Positions 51,049 to 62,398 of a DNA stretch of 64,000 nt are shown here, piece after piece. The DNA is taken from contig NZ_JAPEPI010000002.1 of the NCBI RefSeq assembly GCF_026340305.1, positions 868,001 to 932,000 on the forward strand. The letters are read 5' to 3'. The notes below the pieces were generated by a model. The model was not told where the DNA came from and searched no databases. It saw nothing but the letters and a program-made list of their open reading frames with translations. Within the stretch, counting starts at the first letter, position 1; each line of letters begins with the position of its first letter. The stretch is from Streptomyces sp. NBC_01381. Its GTDB lineage: Bacteria > Actinomycetota > Actinomycetes > Streptomycetales > Streptomycetaceae. Made by a program: the position numbers and the translations under genes.

Positions 51049-51999
51049 CTACGGGCGCGTCCACACCGCGACGTAGTCGACCGCCATCGCGTGTCCCGGA
51101 TCCGTCTGCGCCACCGGTGTCGCCCGGCCCGCGACGCCGTCGGGGAACGCCCCGCCCATCGCCACGTTCAGCAGGATGAAGTACCCCGCGTGGTCCGTCA
51201 TGTCGGACCACGTCGCGGCCGAGAAGCGGTCCTGGCTCAGGGAGTGGAACTGCTCGCCGTCCACGTACCAGCGCAGCTGGTTCGGGCTCGTCGAGCGGTC
51301 CCATTCGAAGCGGTACGTGTGGTAAGCCGACTGGCAACTCGCCCCGGGGCAGGCGCGGTTGGCGCCCAGGCCCTGGGTCTCGTTGCAGTCGCCCCCGGGA
51401 TTCACCCCGCAGTGCAGGACGCCCCAGACCGAGTTGATGCCGTTCACGTTCTCCATGACGTCGAACTCGCCGATCGACGGCCAGTTCTGGTAGTTGCCCC
51501 GGTAGGGCGCGCCGAGGGCCCAGAAGGCCGGCCAGTAGCCGAGCGCGCTCTCGCCGGTGACGTCCGGCATCTGGATGCGGCCCTCGATGGCGAGCGTGCC
51601 GCCCTCGGGTGCCTTGAAGTCGGCGCGTTTGGTCTCGATGCGGGCCGAAGTCCAGTTGCCCGCGCCGTCCTTGCGCGGGGTGATCCGCAGGTTGCCGTTT
51701 CCGTCGAGGGCGAGGTTGTCGGGGGAGTCGGTATACGACTGGATCTCTCCCGTGCCCCAATTCGCCGGGCCTCCCGGGTAGTTGTGGCCGATATCGATCT
51801 GCCAGTTGTCGGCGGACGGCGGGGCGCCCGCGCCGCCGTTGAAGTCGTCGCTCCACTCCAGCGACCAGCCGGGTCCGGGCGGCGGCACGTCGCCGCGTGC
51901 CGTGCCGGGCGTCATCAGTGCGGCCAGCAGGCCTACCGCGGCCAGGCCCGCCAAGACGGGGGCGGTGCGGCTCGTGCGATGGATGCGTTTGGTGCTCAT
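51049..51999 (-). CDS. Secreted GH16 endo-beta-1,3-glucanase (laminarinase-type)
   Basis: A 316-residue enzyme. The signal peptide is 'APVLAGLAAVGLLAALMTPGTARG'-like, with cleavage near residue 35. The catalytic motif E-x-D-x-x-E is in 'SIGEFDVMENVNG' (Glu178, Asp180, Glu183), with 'GYWPAFWALG' and 'HTYRFEWDR' typical of bacterial GH16 laminarinases. GGAGG precedes the ATG. A perfect 14-bp palindrome resembling the CebR operator lies 34-47 nt upstream, suggesting induction by glucan oligosaccharides through a LacI-type repressor. The exact glucan linkage is inferred from family. Confidence 0.93.
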   Translation of the reverse strand: MSTKRIHRTSRTAPVLAGLAAVGLLAALMTPGTARGDVPPPGPGWSLEWSDDFNGGAGAPPSADNWQIDIGHNYPGGPANWGTGEIQSYTDSPDNLALDGNGNLRITPRKDGAGNWTSARIETKRADFKAPEGGTLAIEGRIQMPDVTGESALGYWPAFWALGAPYRGNYQNWPSIGEFDVMENVNGINSVWGVLHCGVNPGGDCNETQGLGANRACPGASCQSAYHTYRFEWDRSTSPNQLRWYVDGEQFHSLSQDRFSAATWSDMTDHAGYFILLNVAMGGAFPDGVAGRATPVAQTDPGHAMAVDYVAVWTRP

Positions 52000-52032
52000 G
52001 GAACACCTCCGTGGGGGGAGTGCGCGTGACGG

Positions 52033-52046
52033 TGAGAGCGCTCTCA
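52033..52046. promoter_or_regulatory. CebR-like LacI operator before the glucanase
   Basis: TGAGAGCGCTCTCA is a perfect 14-bp palindrome differing by one base per half from the known CebR box TGGGAGCGCTCCCA. It lies 33 nt upstream of the GH16 start codon. Confidence 0.8.
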
Positions 52047-52104
52047 GGGTTTTGTAGTTGCAGGCATGCGGGGCGTCAATGGGCGGCGCGCCTTCAACTT
52101 CTTG

Positions 52105-52144
52105 CTTACCTTTTGGTAAGTACCTGACTAATTAGTCGGTACTT
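52105..52144. promoter_or_regulatory. Palindromic promoter region of the imine-reductase-like gene
   Basis: CTTACC-TTTT-GGTAAG (52105-52120) is directly followed by the perfect palindrome GACTAATTAGTC (52126-52137), itself flanked by AAGTACC and GGTACTT. This AT-rich island probably combines promoter and operator for the gene at 52179. Confidence 0.6.
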
Positions 52145-52178
52145 GTGGGGAGTTGGGCGCCCGTCAAGCATGGTCGGC

Positions 52179-53105
52179 ATGACGAATCAGAGCCAGCAGG
52201 CCTCTTCTTCCACTTCTTCTTCCGCTTTTTCTTCCGTGACCGTTCTCGGCCTCGGCGCCATGGGGCGGGCCCTTGCCGGCGCCTTCCTTGCGGTCGGGCA
52301 TCCCACCACCGTCTGGAACCGCACGCCCGGCAAGGGCGATGATGTGGTCGCTCGGGGCGCGACCAGGGCCGCCACCGCCGCCGATGCGGTCCGGGCCTCG
52401 GACGTGGTGGTGGTCTGCCTACATGATTACGAGGTCTCGCAGGCCGTACTCGGCCCGATCGCCGCGGAGTTCTCCGGACGCGTCCTCGTCAATCTCACAT
52501 CGGACACCCCGGATCGCTCGCGGGAAGCCGCCGCCTGGGCCGCCGAGCACGGGATCGACTATCTGGACGGCGCCATCATGGTGCCGGTGACGATGATCGG
52601 CACCGCCGCCGCGCTGCTCTTCCACAGTGGTCCGAGGTCCGTGTTCGAGCGGCACGAGGGCACGCTCAAGGCGCTCGGCGGCAAGACCGTCTACCTCGGC
52701 GACGATCACGGACTCGCCGCTGTCTACGACAACGCGCTGCTCGACTTCTTCTGGACCAGCATGTACGGGCTCGTGCACGCCTTCGCGCTGGCCGGTGCGG
52801 ACGGGGTCAAGGGCGCGGAACTGGCCCCCTACATCAGCGACCTCCTCCCGATCTTCCCGCCGGCCGTCGAGGGGACGGGAGTGCAGGTCGACTCCGGCGA
52901 CTATCCGGGCGAGCAGGCCCCCCTGGTCACGGAGGCCGCCAATGTCGACCACATCATCCATGCCTCTGAGCAACGGGGCCTGGACGTGCGAGCCCTGAAC
53001 GGCATCAAGGCCGCCCTGGACGTGGCCATCGGCAAGGGGTACGGCGCGAACGGCTGGACGGCCGTCATCGAAGCCATCCGCCCCGCCGCCGCGCAGGCCC
53101 GCTGA
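52179..53105 (+). CDS. NAD(P)-dependent imine reductase / beta-hydroxyacid dehydrogenase-like enzyme
   Basis: A 308-residue protein. The N-terminal Rossmann motif is 'VTVLGLGAMGRALAGAFLA' with 'VWNRTPGKGDD', whose Arg favours NADPH. The C-terminal helical half contains 'AAVYDNALLDFFW', with Asp at the position used as proton donor in Asp-type imine reductases. Residue patterns 'GADGVKGAELAPYISDLLP' and 'YPGEQAPLVTEAANVDHII' also fit imine reductases better than 3-hydroxyisobutyrate dehydrogenases. ATG 52179 lacks a strong ribosome site; ATG 52170 is an alternative. The N-terminus has a Ser-rich stretch. The natural substrate is unknown. Confidence 0.82.
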   Translation: MTNQSQQASSSTSSSAFSSVTVLGLGAMGRALAGAFLAVGHPTTVWNRTPGKGDDVVARGATRAATAADAVRASDVVVVCLHDYEVSQAVLGPIAAEFSGRVLVNLTSDTPDRSREAAAWAAEHGIDYLDGAIMVPVTMIGTAAALLFHSGPRSVFERHEGTLKALGGKTVYLGDDHGLAAVYDNALLDFFWTSMYGLVHAFALAGADGVKGAELAPYISDLLPIFPPAVEGTGVQVDSGDYPGEQAPLVTEAANVDHIIHASEQRGLDVRALNGIKAALDVAIGKGYGANGWTAVIEAIRPAAAQAR

Positions 53106-53175
53106 CCGACAGGCGGGACCCGGCCCCGGCGGCGTACGGTGAAGAGGACGGCAGTCACAGGGCAGGAGCCGCACC

Positions 53176-53538
53176 ATGGCCGGTGAACCCAGCTTCTTCG
53201 AGATCGGTGTCGAGGACGCGGAGCGCGGGCGGGCCTTCTACGGCGAGCTGCTCGGCTGGTCCTTCGTGCCGGGGCCGTCCGGGCACGGGTATGTGATCGA
53301 CACCCCGGGTGTGCCCGGCGGCATGCACGGCGTCGACCCGGGGGCCTCGCCGTATCTCTTCTTCAAGGTCGACGACCTGGACACCGCCCTGGCGCGGGTG
53401 ATCGAGCTGGGCGGCACCGTCGAGGCGCCCATCGGTGCGGACAGCGAGGAGTCGGACGCGGCCTTCGGGCGGTTCCGGCTCTGCCGGGACGACCAGGGCT
53501 CCGTCTTCGGACTGCATCAGCCGCCGCCCGCCGGCTGA
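53176..53538 (+). CDS. VOC/glyoxalase-fold protein
   Basis: A 120-residue protein made of the paired beta-alpha-beta3 modules of the vicinal-oxygen-chelate fold ('FFEIGVEDAERGRAFYGELLGW', 'LFFKVDDLDTALARVIELGG'). Metal ligand positions are incomplete, so it may bind a ligand or antibiotic rather than catalyse. CAGGAGC precedes the ATG. It lies 70 bp after the imine-reductase-like gene. Function unknown. Confidence 0.85.
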   Translation: MAGEPSFFEIGVEDAERGRAFYGELLGWSFVPGPSGHGYVIDTPGVPGGMHGVDPGASPYLFFKVDDLDTALARVIELGGTVEAPIGADSEESDAAFGRFRLCRDDQGSVFGLHQPPPAG

Positions 53539-53560
53539 GGTCTCGCGGAGCTCGCGCTGG

Positions 53561-53580
53561 CCTTGACGCCCACGTCAAGG
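53561..53580. promoter_or_regulatory. MerR-type operator/promoter
   Basis: CCTTGACGCCCACGTCAAGG has perfect 8-bp arms and a 4-bp centre, the size of a MerR-family site, and contains a TTGACG -35 hexamer. It ends 15 nt before the merR ATG. Confidence 0.75.
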
Positions 53581-53595
53581 ATTACCGTCGTGGAC

Positions 53596-53988
53596 ATGCG
53601 CATCGGCGAACTTGCGGAGCGGGCGGGCACCACCACGCGGACGCTTCGATACTACGAGTCACGGGGGCTGCTGCCCGCACGTCGCAGCGGCAATGGCTAC
53701 CGCACCTACGACGAGGACGACGTACGCCTCCTTGAGCAGATCAGGACCCTGCAGGACTTCGGGTTCGATCTGGAGGAGACGCGGCCCTTCGTGGAGTGTC
53801 TGCGGTCCGGTCATCCGGCGGGTGACTCCTGTCCCGCCTCGCTCGATGTGTACCGCCGCAAGCTCGGTGAACTCGACGCGCTGATCGCCGAGTTGAGTGC
53901 GGTGCGGGAACAGGTCGGTGCGCAGCTCGTGCGGGCCGAGGCGGCGGTTCCGGGGGGTCCGGAGCCCCGTTGCGAAGTGTCGGGATGA
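53596..53988 (+). CDS. MerR-family transcriptional regulator
   Basis: A 130-residue regulator. The N-terminal HTH/wing is 'MRIGELAERAGTTTRTLRYY' followed by 'ESRGLLPARRSGNGYRTYDE', diagnostic of MerR. A coiled-coil dimer helix follows ('LDVYRRKLGELDALIAELSA'). Cys residues at 'VECLRSGHPAGDSCPAS' and near the C-terminus could sense thiols or metals. A MerR-type inverted repeat overlaps its own promoter, implying autoregulation. A thioredoxin gene starts 25 nt after its stop, suggesting redox control. Confidence 0.9.
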   Translation: MRIGELAERAGTTTRTLRYYESRGLLPARRSGNGYRTYDEDDVRLLEQIRTLQDFGFDLEETRPFVECLRSGHPAGDSCPASLDVYRRKLGELDALIAELSAVREQVGAQLVRAEAAVPGGPEPRCEVSG

Positions 53989-54013
53989 AGTGACGGGATG
54001 GGGAGCGGGGAGC

Positions 54014-54358
54014 ATGTCCAATTTCAAGGTGGCGGGCGTGGACCAGGTGACGGACGCGGACTTCGAGGGGGAGGTCCTGAAGTCGGATGTGCCGGTGCTC
54101 GTGGAGTTCGGCGCGGAGTGGTGCGGGCCGTGCCGGCAGCTCGGTCCCGTGCTCGGTGAGATCTCGCGCGAGGAGGCGGACCGGCTGAAGGTCGTGCAGC
54201 TGGACGTGGACCACAACCCGCGGACGGCGATCGCGTACAACGTGCTTTCGGTGCCGTCGCTGCTGGTGTTCCGGGGTGGTGAGCCGGTGAAGCAGATGGT
54301 CGGCGCGCGGCCCAAGCGCAGGCTCCTGGCCGAGCTGGCCGAGGCCGAGGTGCTCTGA
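54014..54358 (+). CDS. Thioredoxin
   Basis: A 114-residue thioredoxin with the canonical active site 'FGAEWCGPCRQLGPVL' and the cis-Pro segment 'NVLSVPSLLVFRGGEPV'. Length is standard. GGGGAG lies just before the ATG. It is encoded immediately after a MerR regulator with which it is probably co-transcribed; a strong terminator follows. It reduces protein disulfides in the cytoplasm. Confidence 0.95.
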   Translation: MSNFKVAGVDQVTDADFEGEVLKSDVPVLVEFGAEWCGPCRQLGPVLGEISREEADRLKVVQLDVDHNPRTAIAYNVLSVPSLLVFRGGEPVKQMVGARPKRRLLAELAEAEVL

Positions 54359-54419
54359 CCCCGGCGCACACAGGCGCCGGTGCACACAGGCCCCGGCGGA
54401 CGCAGCAGAGTGCGGACAA

Positions 54420-54457
54420 AGAAATACCCCGGACGAATTGACGTCCGGGGTATTTCT
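54420..54457. terminator. Terminator after thioredoxin
   Basis: A 15-bp perfect stem (AGAAATACCCCGGAC and complement) with an 8-nt loop at 54435-54442, ending in TATTTCT. It is the clearest unidirectional terminator in the right half of the window. Confidence 0.85.
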
Positions 54458-54554
54458 CTGCGTATATTGGATTCTTTCGCGAAGCCCTGCCCAATTGGGC
54501 ATAACGGCATCACGAGAACCTGTATAAGAGCACTGTAACTGGCGAGGGGCTGAA

Positions 54555-56807
54555 TTGTCAACCGAGGAATTGCGGGAAGAGCAGCAATTCGTCTCCGGGC
54601 TGTATGCGCGCCTCGACGCGCTGCGCGAGGAGGCCGAGTCCGCCGTGCAGGCGTCGTTGTCGCAGGTGGGCAACGGTCTGCAGGCGCGCCTTGAGCGCGA
54701 TGTCATGGTGGCCGAGCAGTCCGGTCTGCTGGCCGCGTTCAACTCGGGGGAGAACGGACTGTGCTTCGGGCGGCTTGAATTCCGCGACGGCCGTGATCAC
54801 CACATCGGGCGCATCGGAATCCGCGCGTCCGACACCGAACGCACCCCGCTCGTGATCGACTGGCGTGCCGATGTCGCACGCCCCTTCTATCTCGCGACCG
54901 GTCATGTGCCGATGGGTCTGCGCAGGCGCCGGCACATCACCACCGAGGGCCGCGAGGTCACGGCCCTGCACGACGAGATCCTCGATCTCAGCGACACCAC
55001 CCGTACCGGGTACGAGGGCGCGGACGCCGACGAGGTGCTGCTCGCCGCGCTCGACTCGGCGCGCACGGGCCGGATGCACGACATCGTGCAGACCATCCAG
55101 GCCGAGCAGGACCGCATCATCCGCGCCCCGCACCGCGGCGTCCTCGTCGTCGAGGGCGGCCCCGGCACCGGCAAGACGGTCGTGGCGCTGCACCGCGCGG
55201 CGTTCCTCCTTTACGCGCACCGTGAGCTGCTCGCCAAGCGCGCGGTCCTGATCGTCGGCCCGAACCCGGCCTTCCTCGGCTACATCAGCGAGGTCCTGCC
55301 CGCGCTCGGCGAGACGGGAGTCCTCCTGTCGACCGTAGGCGAGCTGTTCCCCGGCGTGACCGCCACCGGCGTCGAGGGACCCGAGGCCGCCGAGGTGAAG
55401 GGCCGCGCGGAGATGGCGGACGTGCTCGCCGCCGCCCTGCGCGACCGGCAGCAACTCCCCGAGCCCGGCGCCCCGTTGATCATCCGGCACGACGACGGCG
55501 ATCTGATCCTGGACTGGACGATCGCCCAGGAGGCGCGGGACGCGGCGCGCGACGCGGACGTGCCGCACAACCTCGGCCGCCCGCACTTCGCCTTCCACGT
55601 CATCGACTCCCTCACCGCCCAGCTCGCCGAACGCATCGGCGCCGACCCCTACGGCGGTCCCAACTTCCTGGGCCCCGACGACATCGCCCAGCTCGGCAAG
55701 GCGATCGCCGCGAGCCCCGAAGTGCACGCCGCCATCGAGGAGTTGTGGCCGACGCTCACCCCGCAGGGCTTCCTCGCCGACTTCCTGGAGGAGCCCACGC
55801 CGCACCTTTCGGAGGACGACGCACGGCTTGTCCGGCGTCCGCGCGCCGCCGCCTGGACGGCCGCCGACGTCCCGCTGCTCGACGAGGCAGCCGAGCTGCT
55901 CGGCAGCGACGACAGCGCGGCGCGGGCGATGGCGGAGGCCGAGCGGGCCAAGCAGATCGCTTACGCGCAGGGCGTGCTGGACGTCTCGTACGCATCACGT
56001 ACGTACGAATTCGAGGACAAGGACGACGAGGAGTCCGAGGTCCTGCTCGCGCACGACATCATCGACGCCGAGCGGATGGCCGAGCGCCAGGAGGAGGCCG
56101 ACCACCGCAGCGCCGCCGAGCGCGCGGCCGCCGACCGCACCTGGGCCTTCGGGCACATCATCGTCGACGAGGCGCAGGAGCTCTCGGCGATGGCATGGCG
56201 GCTGCTCATGCGGCGCTGCCCGACCCGTTCGATGACGCTGGTCGGCGACCCCGCGCAGACGGCGGAGGCGGGCGGCTGCGGCTCATGGGAGCGAATCCTG
56301 ACGCCGTACGTCGATGACCGCTGGGAGTACACCCGGCTCGGGGTCAACTACCGCACCCCCGTGGAGATCATGGACGTGGCGGCCGAGGTGCCGCGGGCCG
56401 CCGGCGACCCGGACTTCCGGCCGCCGAGCTCGGTGCGCTCCACGGGCGTGCGCCCGTGGGCCCTTGCCACCGAGGACCTGCCCGCCGCCCTCGCGGACGC
56501 GGTCGCCGCCGAGAGCGGGGACGAGGGCCGCCTCGCGGTCATCGCACCGCGCGAACGTCATGCCGAACTCGCTGCCGTATTGCCCGGCGTGGCCGCCGGC
56601 GAGTTGCCCGACCTGACCCGCCCGGTCGTCCTGCTCGACCCGCGCCAGGCGAAGGGCCTGGAGTTCGACACGGTGCTCGTGGTCGAGCCCGCGCGCTATG
56701 GGACGAGTGACCTGTACGTCGCCCTGACCCGGGCCACGCAGCGGCTCGGCATCCTGCACACGGAGGGGCTTCCCGCGGGGATCGAGGGGGTGTTGGAGAC
56801 GCGGTAG
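54555..56807 (+). CDS. HelD-like superfamily 1 helicase/ATPase (RNA polymerase-associated)
   Basis: A 750-residue protein. The N-terminal coiled-coil arm ('STEELREEQQFVSGLYARLD' onward) precedes Walker A 'VEGGPGTGKTVVALHRAAF', Walker B 'IIVDEAQELSAMAWRLL', and motifs 'LVGDPAQTAEAGG', 'LGVNYRTPVEIM' and 'KGLEFDTVLVVEPARYG'. This order matches HelD/UvrD-like proteins that release stalled RNA polymerase. It starts at TTG with GAGGGG 5 nt upstream. It lies convergent with glgB, 12 bp apart. I see no rifamycin-associated element in its promoter, so it is likely the housekeeping type rather than HelR. Confidence 0.9.
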   Translation: MSTEELREEQQFVSGLYARLDALREEAESAVQASLSQVGNGLQARLERDVMVAEQSGLLAAFNSGENGLCFGRLEFRDGRDHHIGRIGIRASDTERTPLVIDWRADVARPFYLATGHVPMGLRRRRHITTEGREVTALHDEILDLSDTTRTGYEGADADEVLLAALDSARTGRMHDIVQTIQAEQDRIIRAPHRGVLVVEGGPGTGKTVVALHRAAFLLYAHRELLAKRAVLIVGPNPAFLGYISEVLPALGETGVLLSTVGELFPGVTATGVEGPEAAEVKGRAEMADVLAAALRDRQQLPEPGAPLIIRHDDGDLILDWTIAQEARDAARDADVPHNLGRPHFAFHVIDSLTAQLAERIGADPYGGPNFLGPDDIAQLGKAIAASPEVHAAIEELWPTLTPQGFLADFLEEPTPHLSEDDARLVRRPRAAAWTAADVPLLDEAAELLGSDDSAARAMAEAERAKQIAYAQGVLDVSYASRTYEFEDKDDEESEVLLAHDIIDAERMAERQEEADHRSAAERAAADRTWAFGHIIVDEAQELSAMAWRLLMRRCPTRSMTLVGDPAQTAEAGGCGSWERILTPYVDDRWEYTRLGVNYRTPVEIMDVAAEVPRAAGDPDFRPPSSVRSTGVRPWALATEDLPAALADAVAAESGDEGRLAVIAPRERHAELAAVLPGVAAGELPDLTRPVVLLDPRQAKGLEFDTVLVVEPARYGTSDLYVALTRATQRLGILHTEGLPAGIEGVLETR

Positions 56808-56819
56808 GCCGTCGTGGGG

Positions 56820-59108
<2,289 letters not shown>

Positions 59109-59133
59109 GGGGAGGCCTCCTCGGAGAGGGCGG

Positions 59134-60561
59134 TCATGGGGCTTCGGTGGCGGGGCCGTTCGTTGCGGGGCCGTTCATGGCGAGGCGGTGGACGGCGGCG
59201 AGCGGGACGGGCAGCCAGTCCGGGCGGTGGCGGGCCTCGTAGAGCACTTCGTAGACCGCCTTGTCCGTCTCGTAGGCGCGCAGGGCGACCGGATCGGTGC
59301 GCGGGTCGCGGCCTGACACCTCGGCGTATCCCGTGCAGTACGCGGCCCGGCACTCGCCAGCCCATTGGGGCGACCAGGGCTCGGCCGACCGTGCCGCGTA
59401 GTCGAAGGAACGCAGCATGCCCGCCACGTCGCGCACCGCGGGCTGCGGCAGCCTGCGCTCGGCGAGCGGACGCGAGGGCTCGCCCTCGAAGTCGATCAGC
59501 GACCAGTCCCCGGAGGGTGAGCGCAGGAACTGCCCCAAGTGCAGGTCGCCGTGGATGCGTTGGGCCGTCCAGAGCGTCCCGTCGGCGGCCAGACCGGCGA
59601 GCGCCTCGAAGGCGGTGTGCAGGGCCTTCGCGTACGGAAGCAGCGCGGGCACCGCCCCGGCCGCCGCCTCGAGGCGCTCCGCCATGCCCTCGGCGATCAG
59701 CTCCACCTGGGCGCGGCCTAGCGTGACGGTGGGCAGCGCACGGGCCAGCGCCAGGTGTACGTCGGCGGTCGCACGACCCAGCGCCCGCGCCTCGCCCTGG
59801 AAATCCTCACCCTTGGCGAGCTCGCGCAGCGCGAGGTCCCAGCCGTCCGTCGTGCCCCTCAGATAGGGCTGCAGCACGCCGAGCACGTTCACGTCGTCCG
59901 GCAGATCCGCGAGGAACCAGGCGGCGGGCGCGGGGACCTGGGCGCAGCCCTCGCGGGCGAGCGTCAGCGGCAGCTCCAGATCCGGATTGAGGCCGGGGAC
60001 GATGCGGCGGAACAGCTTGAGGATGTACGTGTCGCCGTACACCAGCGAGGAGTTGGACTGCTCGGCGGCAAGCACGCGCGGCACGAGACCCTCGTCGATG
60101 TCCATGCGCGGGTCGCGCTCGAAGCGCAGCTTGCCGACGCGCGCCCGCATCCGCAGGGCCTCCATCAGGAACTCGGCCATACGCGGGTCCTGCAGCGCCT
60201 CATAGACGGTGAACCCGGCGAGCGGCCCCGCCGTCACATGGCCGATCAGCGCGGGCGCGAGCCGCGGCGGCAGCTCGCGCCGCACGCCGAGCAGCAGCTG
60301 ATAGCAGTCGGCGGGCGGTGCGGCGGCGGCCCCGCCCTGCCCCGGGATCCGCGGCTGGTCCACCCGCACCAGGAGGTGCAGCAGGCCCGACCGGGCGGTG
60401 GGCGGCAGCAGTTCGGTCGCCGTGACCAGGTGGAAGCCGGAGATCGGACGGCCCTTGCCCGCGAACCAGCGCTGCCTCGGCAGCCAGCCGCGCAGGAGCG
60501 GATCGAGCGAGGCGAGCAGCGCGTCCGTGGTGATGCCCGGGCGGGTGACGGCTTCCGACAT
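59134..60561 (-). CDS. mak: Maltokinase
   Basis: A 475-residue kinase of the aminoglycoside-phosphotransferase fold that makes maltose 1-phosphate from maltose and ATP. It has the N-terminal cap ('PRQRWFAGKGRPISGFHLV'), 'SNSSLVYGDTYILKLFRRI', the catalytic 'IHGDLHLGQFLRS' (Asp) and metal-binding 'LIDFEGEPSRPLAERR'. ATG 60561 has AAAGGA about 10 nt upstream. It lies between treS and glgB. In S. coelicolor this gene is called pep2. Confidence 0.95.
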   Translation of the reverse strand: MSEAVTRPGITTDALLASLDPLLRGWLPRQRWFAGKGRPISGFHLVTATELLPPTARSGLLHLLVRVDQPRIPGQGGAAAAPPADCYQLLLGVRRELPPRLAPALIGHVTAGPLAGFTVYEALQDPRMAEFLMEALRMRARVGKLRFERDPRMDIDEGLVPRVLAAEQSNSSLVYGDTYILKLFRRIVPGLNPDLELPLTLAREGCAQVPAPAAWFLADLPDDVNVLGVLQPYLRGTTDGWDLALRELAKGEDFQGEARALGRATADVHLALARALPTVTLGRAQVELIAEGMAERLEAAAGAVPALLPYAKALHTAFEALAGLAADGTLWTAQRIHGDLHLGQFLRSPSGDWSLIDFEGEPSRPLAERRLPQPAVRDVAGMLRSFDYAARSAEPWSPQWAGECRAAYCTGYAEVSGRDPRTDPVALRAYETDKAVYEVLYEARHRPDWLPVPLAAVHRLAMNGPATNGPATEAP

Positions 60562-60605
60562 GGCGTCGCGTCCTTTCCGCGGTGCGGACAAGGGAGAGTG
60601 CGTGG

Positions 60606-60639
60606 GTGCCGGTCGTGCGGGAGTGCCGGTTGTGCGGGG
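60606..60639. repeat. 17-bp imperfect tandem repeat in the treS-mak gap
   Basis: GTGCCGGTCGTGCGGGA (60606-60622) is followed directly by GTGCCGGTTGTGCGGGG (60623-60639), differing at two positions. It lies in the short gap before mak. Confidence 0.6.
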
Positions 60640-60651
60640 AGAGTGCCCAGG

Positions 60652-60675
60652 GCGGGGCGGTGGAAACCGCCCCGC
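60652..60675. terminator. Intercistronic hairpin between treS and mak
   Basis: GCGGGGCGG-TGGAAA-CCGCCCCGC forms a 9-bp GC stem with a 6-nt loop, 22 nt past the treS stop. No T-run follows, so it may attenuate transcription or stabilise the upstream mRNA rather than fully terminate. Confidence 0.6.
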
Positions 60676-60697
60676 GCAGGTGTCGCAGAGGTGGAGC

Positions 60698-62394
<1,697 letters not shown>

Positions 62395-62398
<4 letters not shown>

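Noticed and set aside
54480..54556. Rifamycin-associated element before the HelD-like gene
   Set aside because: I looked for the GGGG-TTGC...GCAA-CCCC pattern; it is not there.
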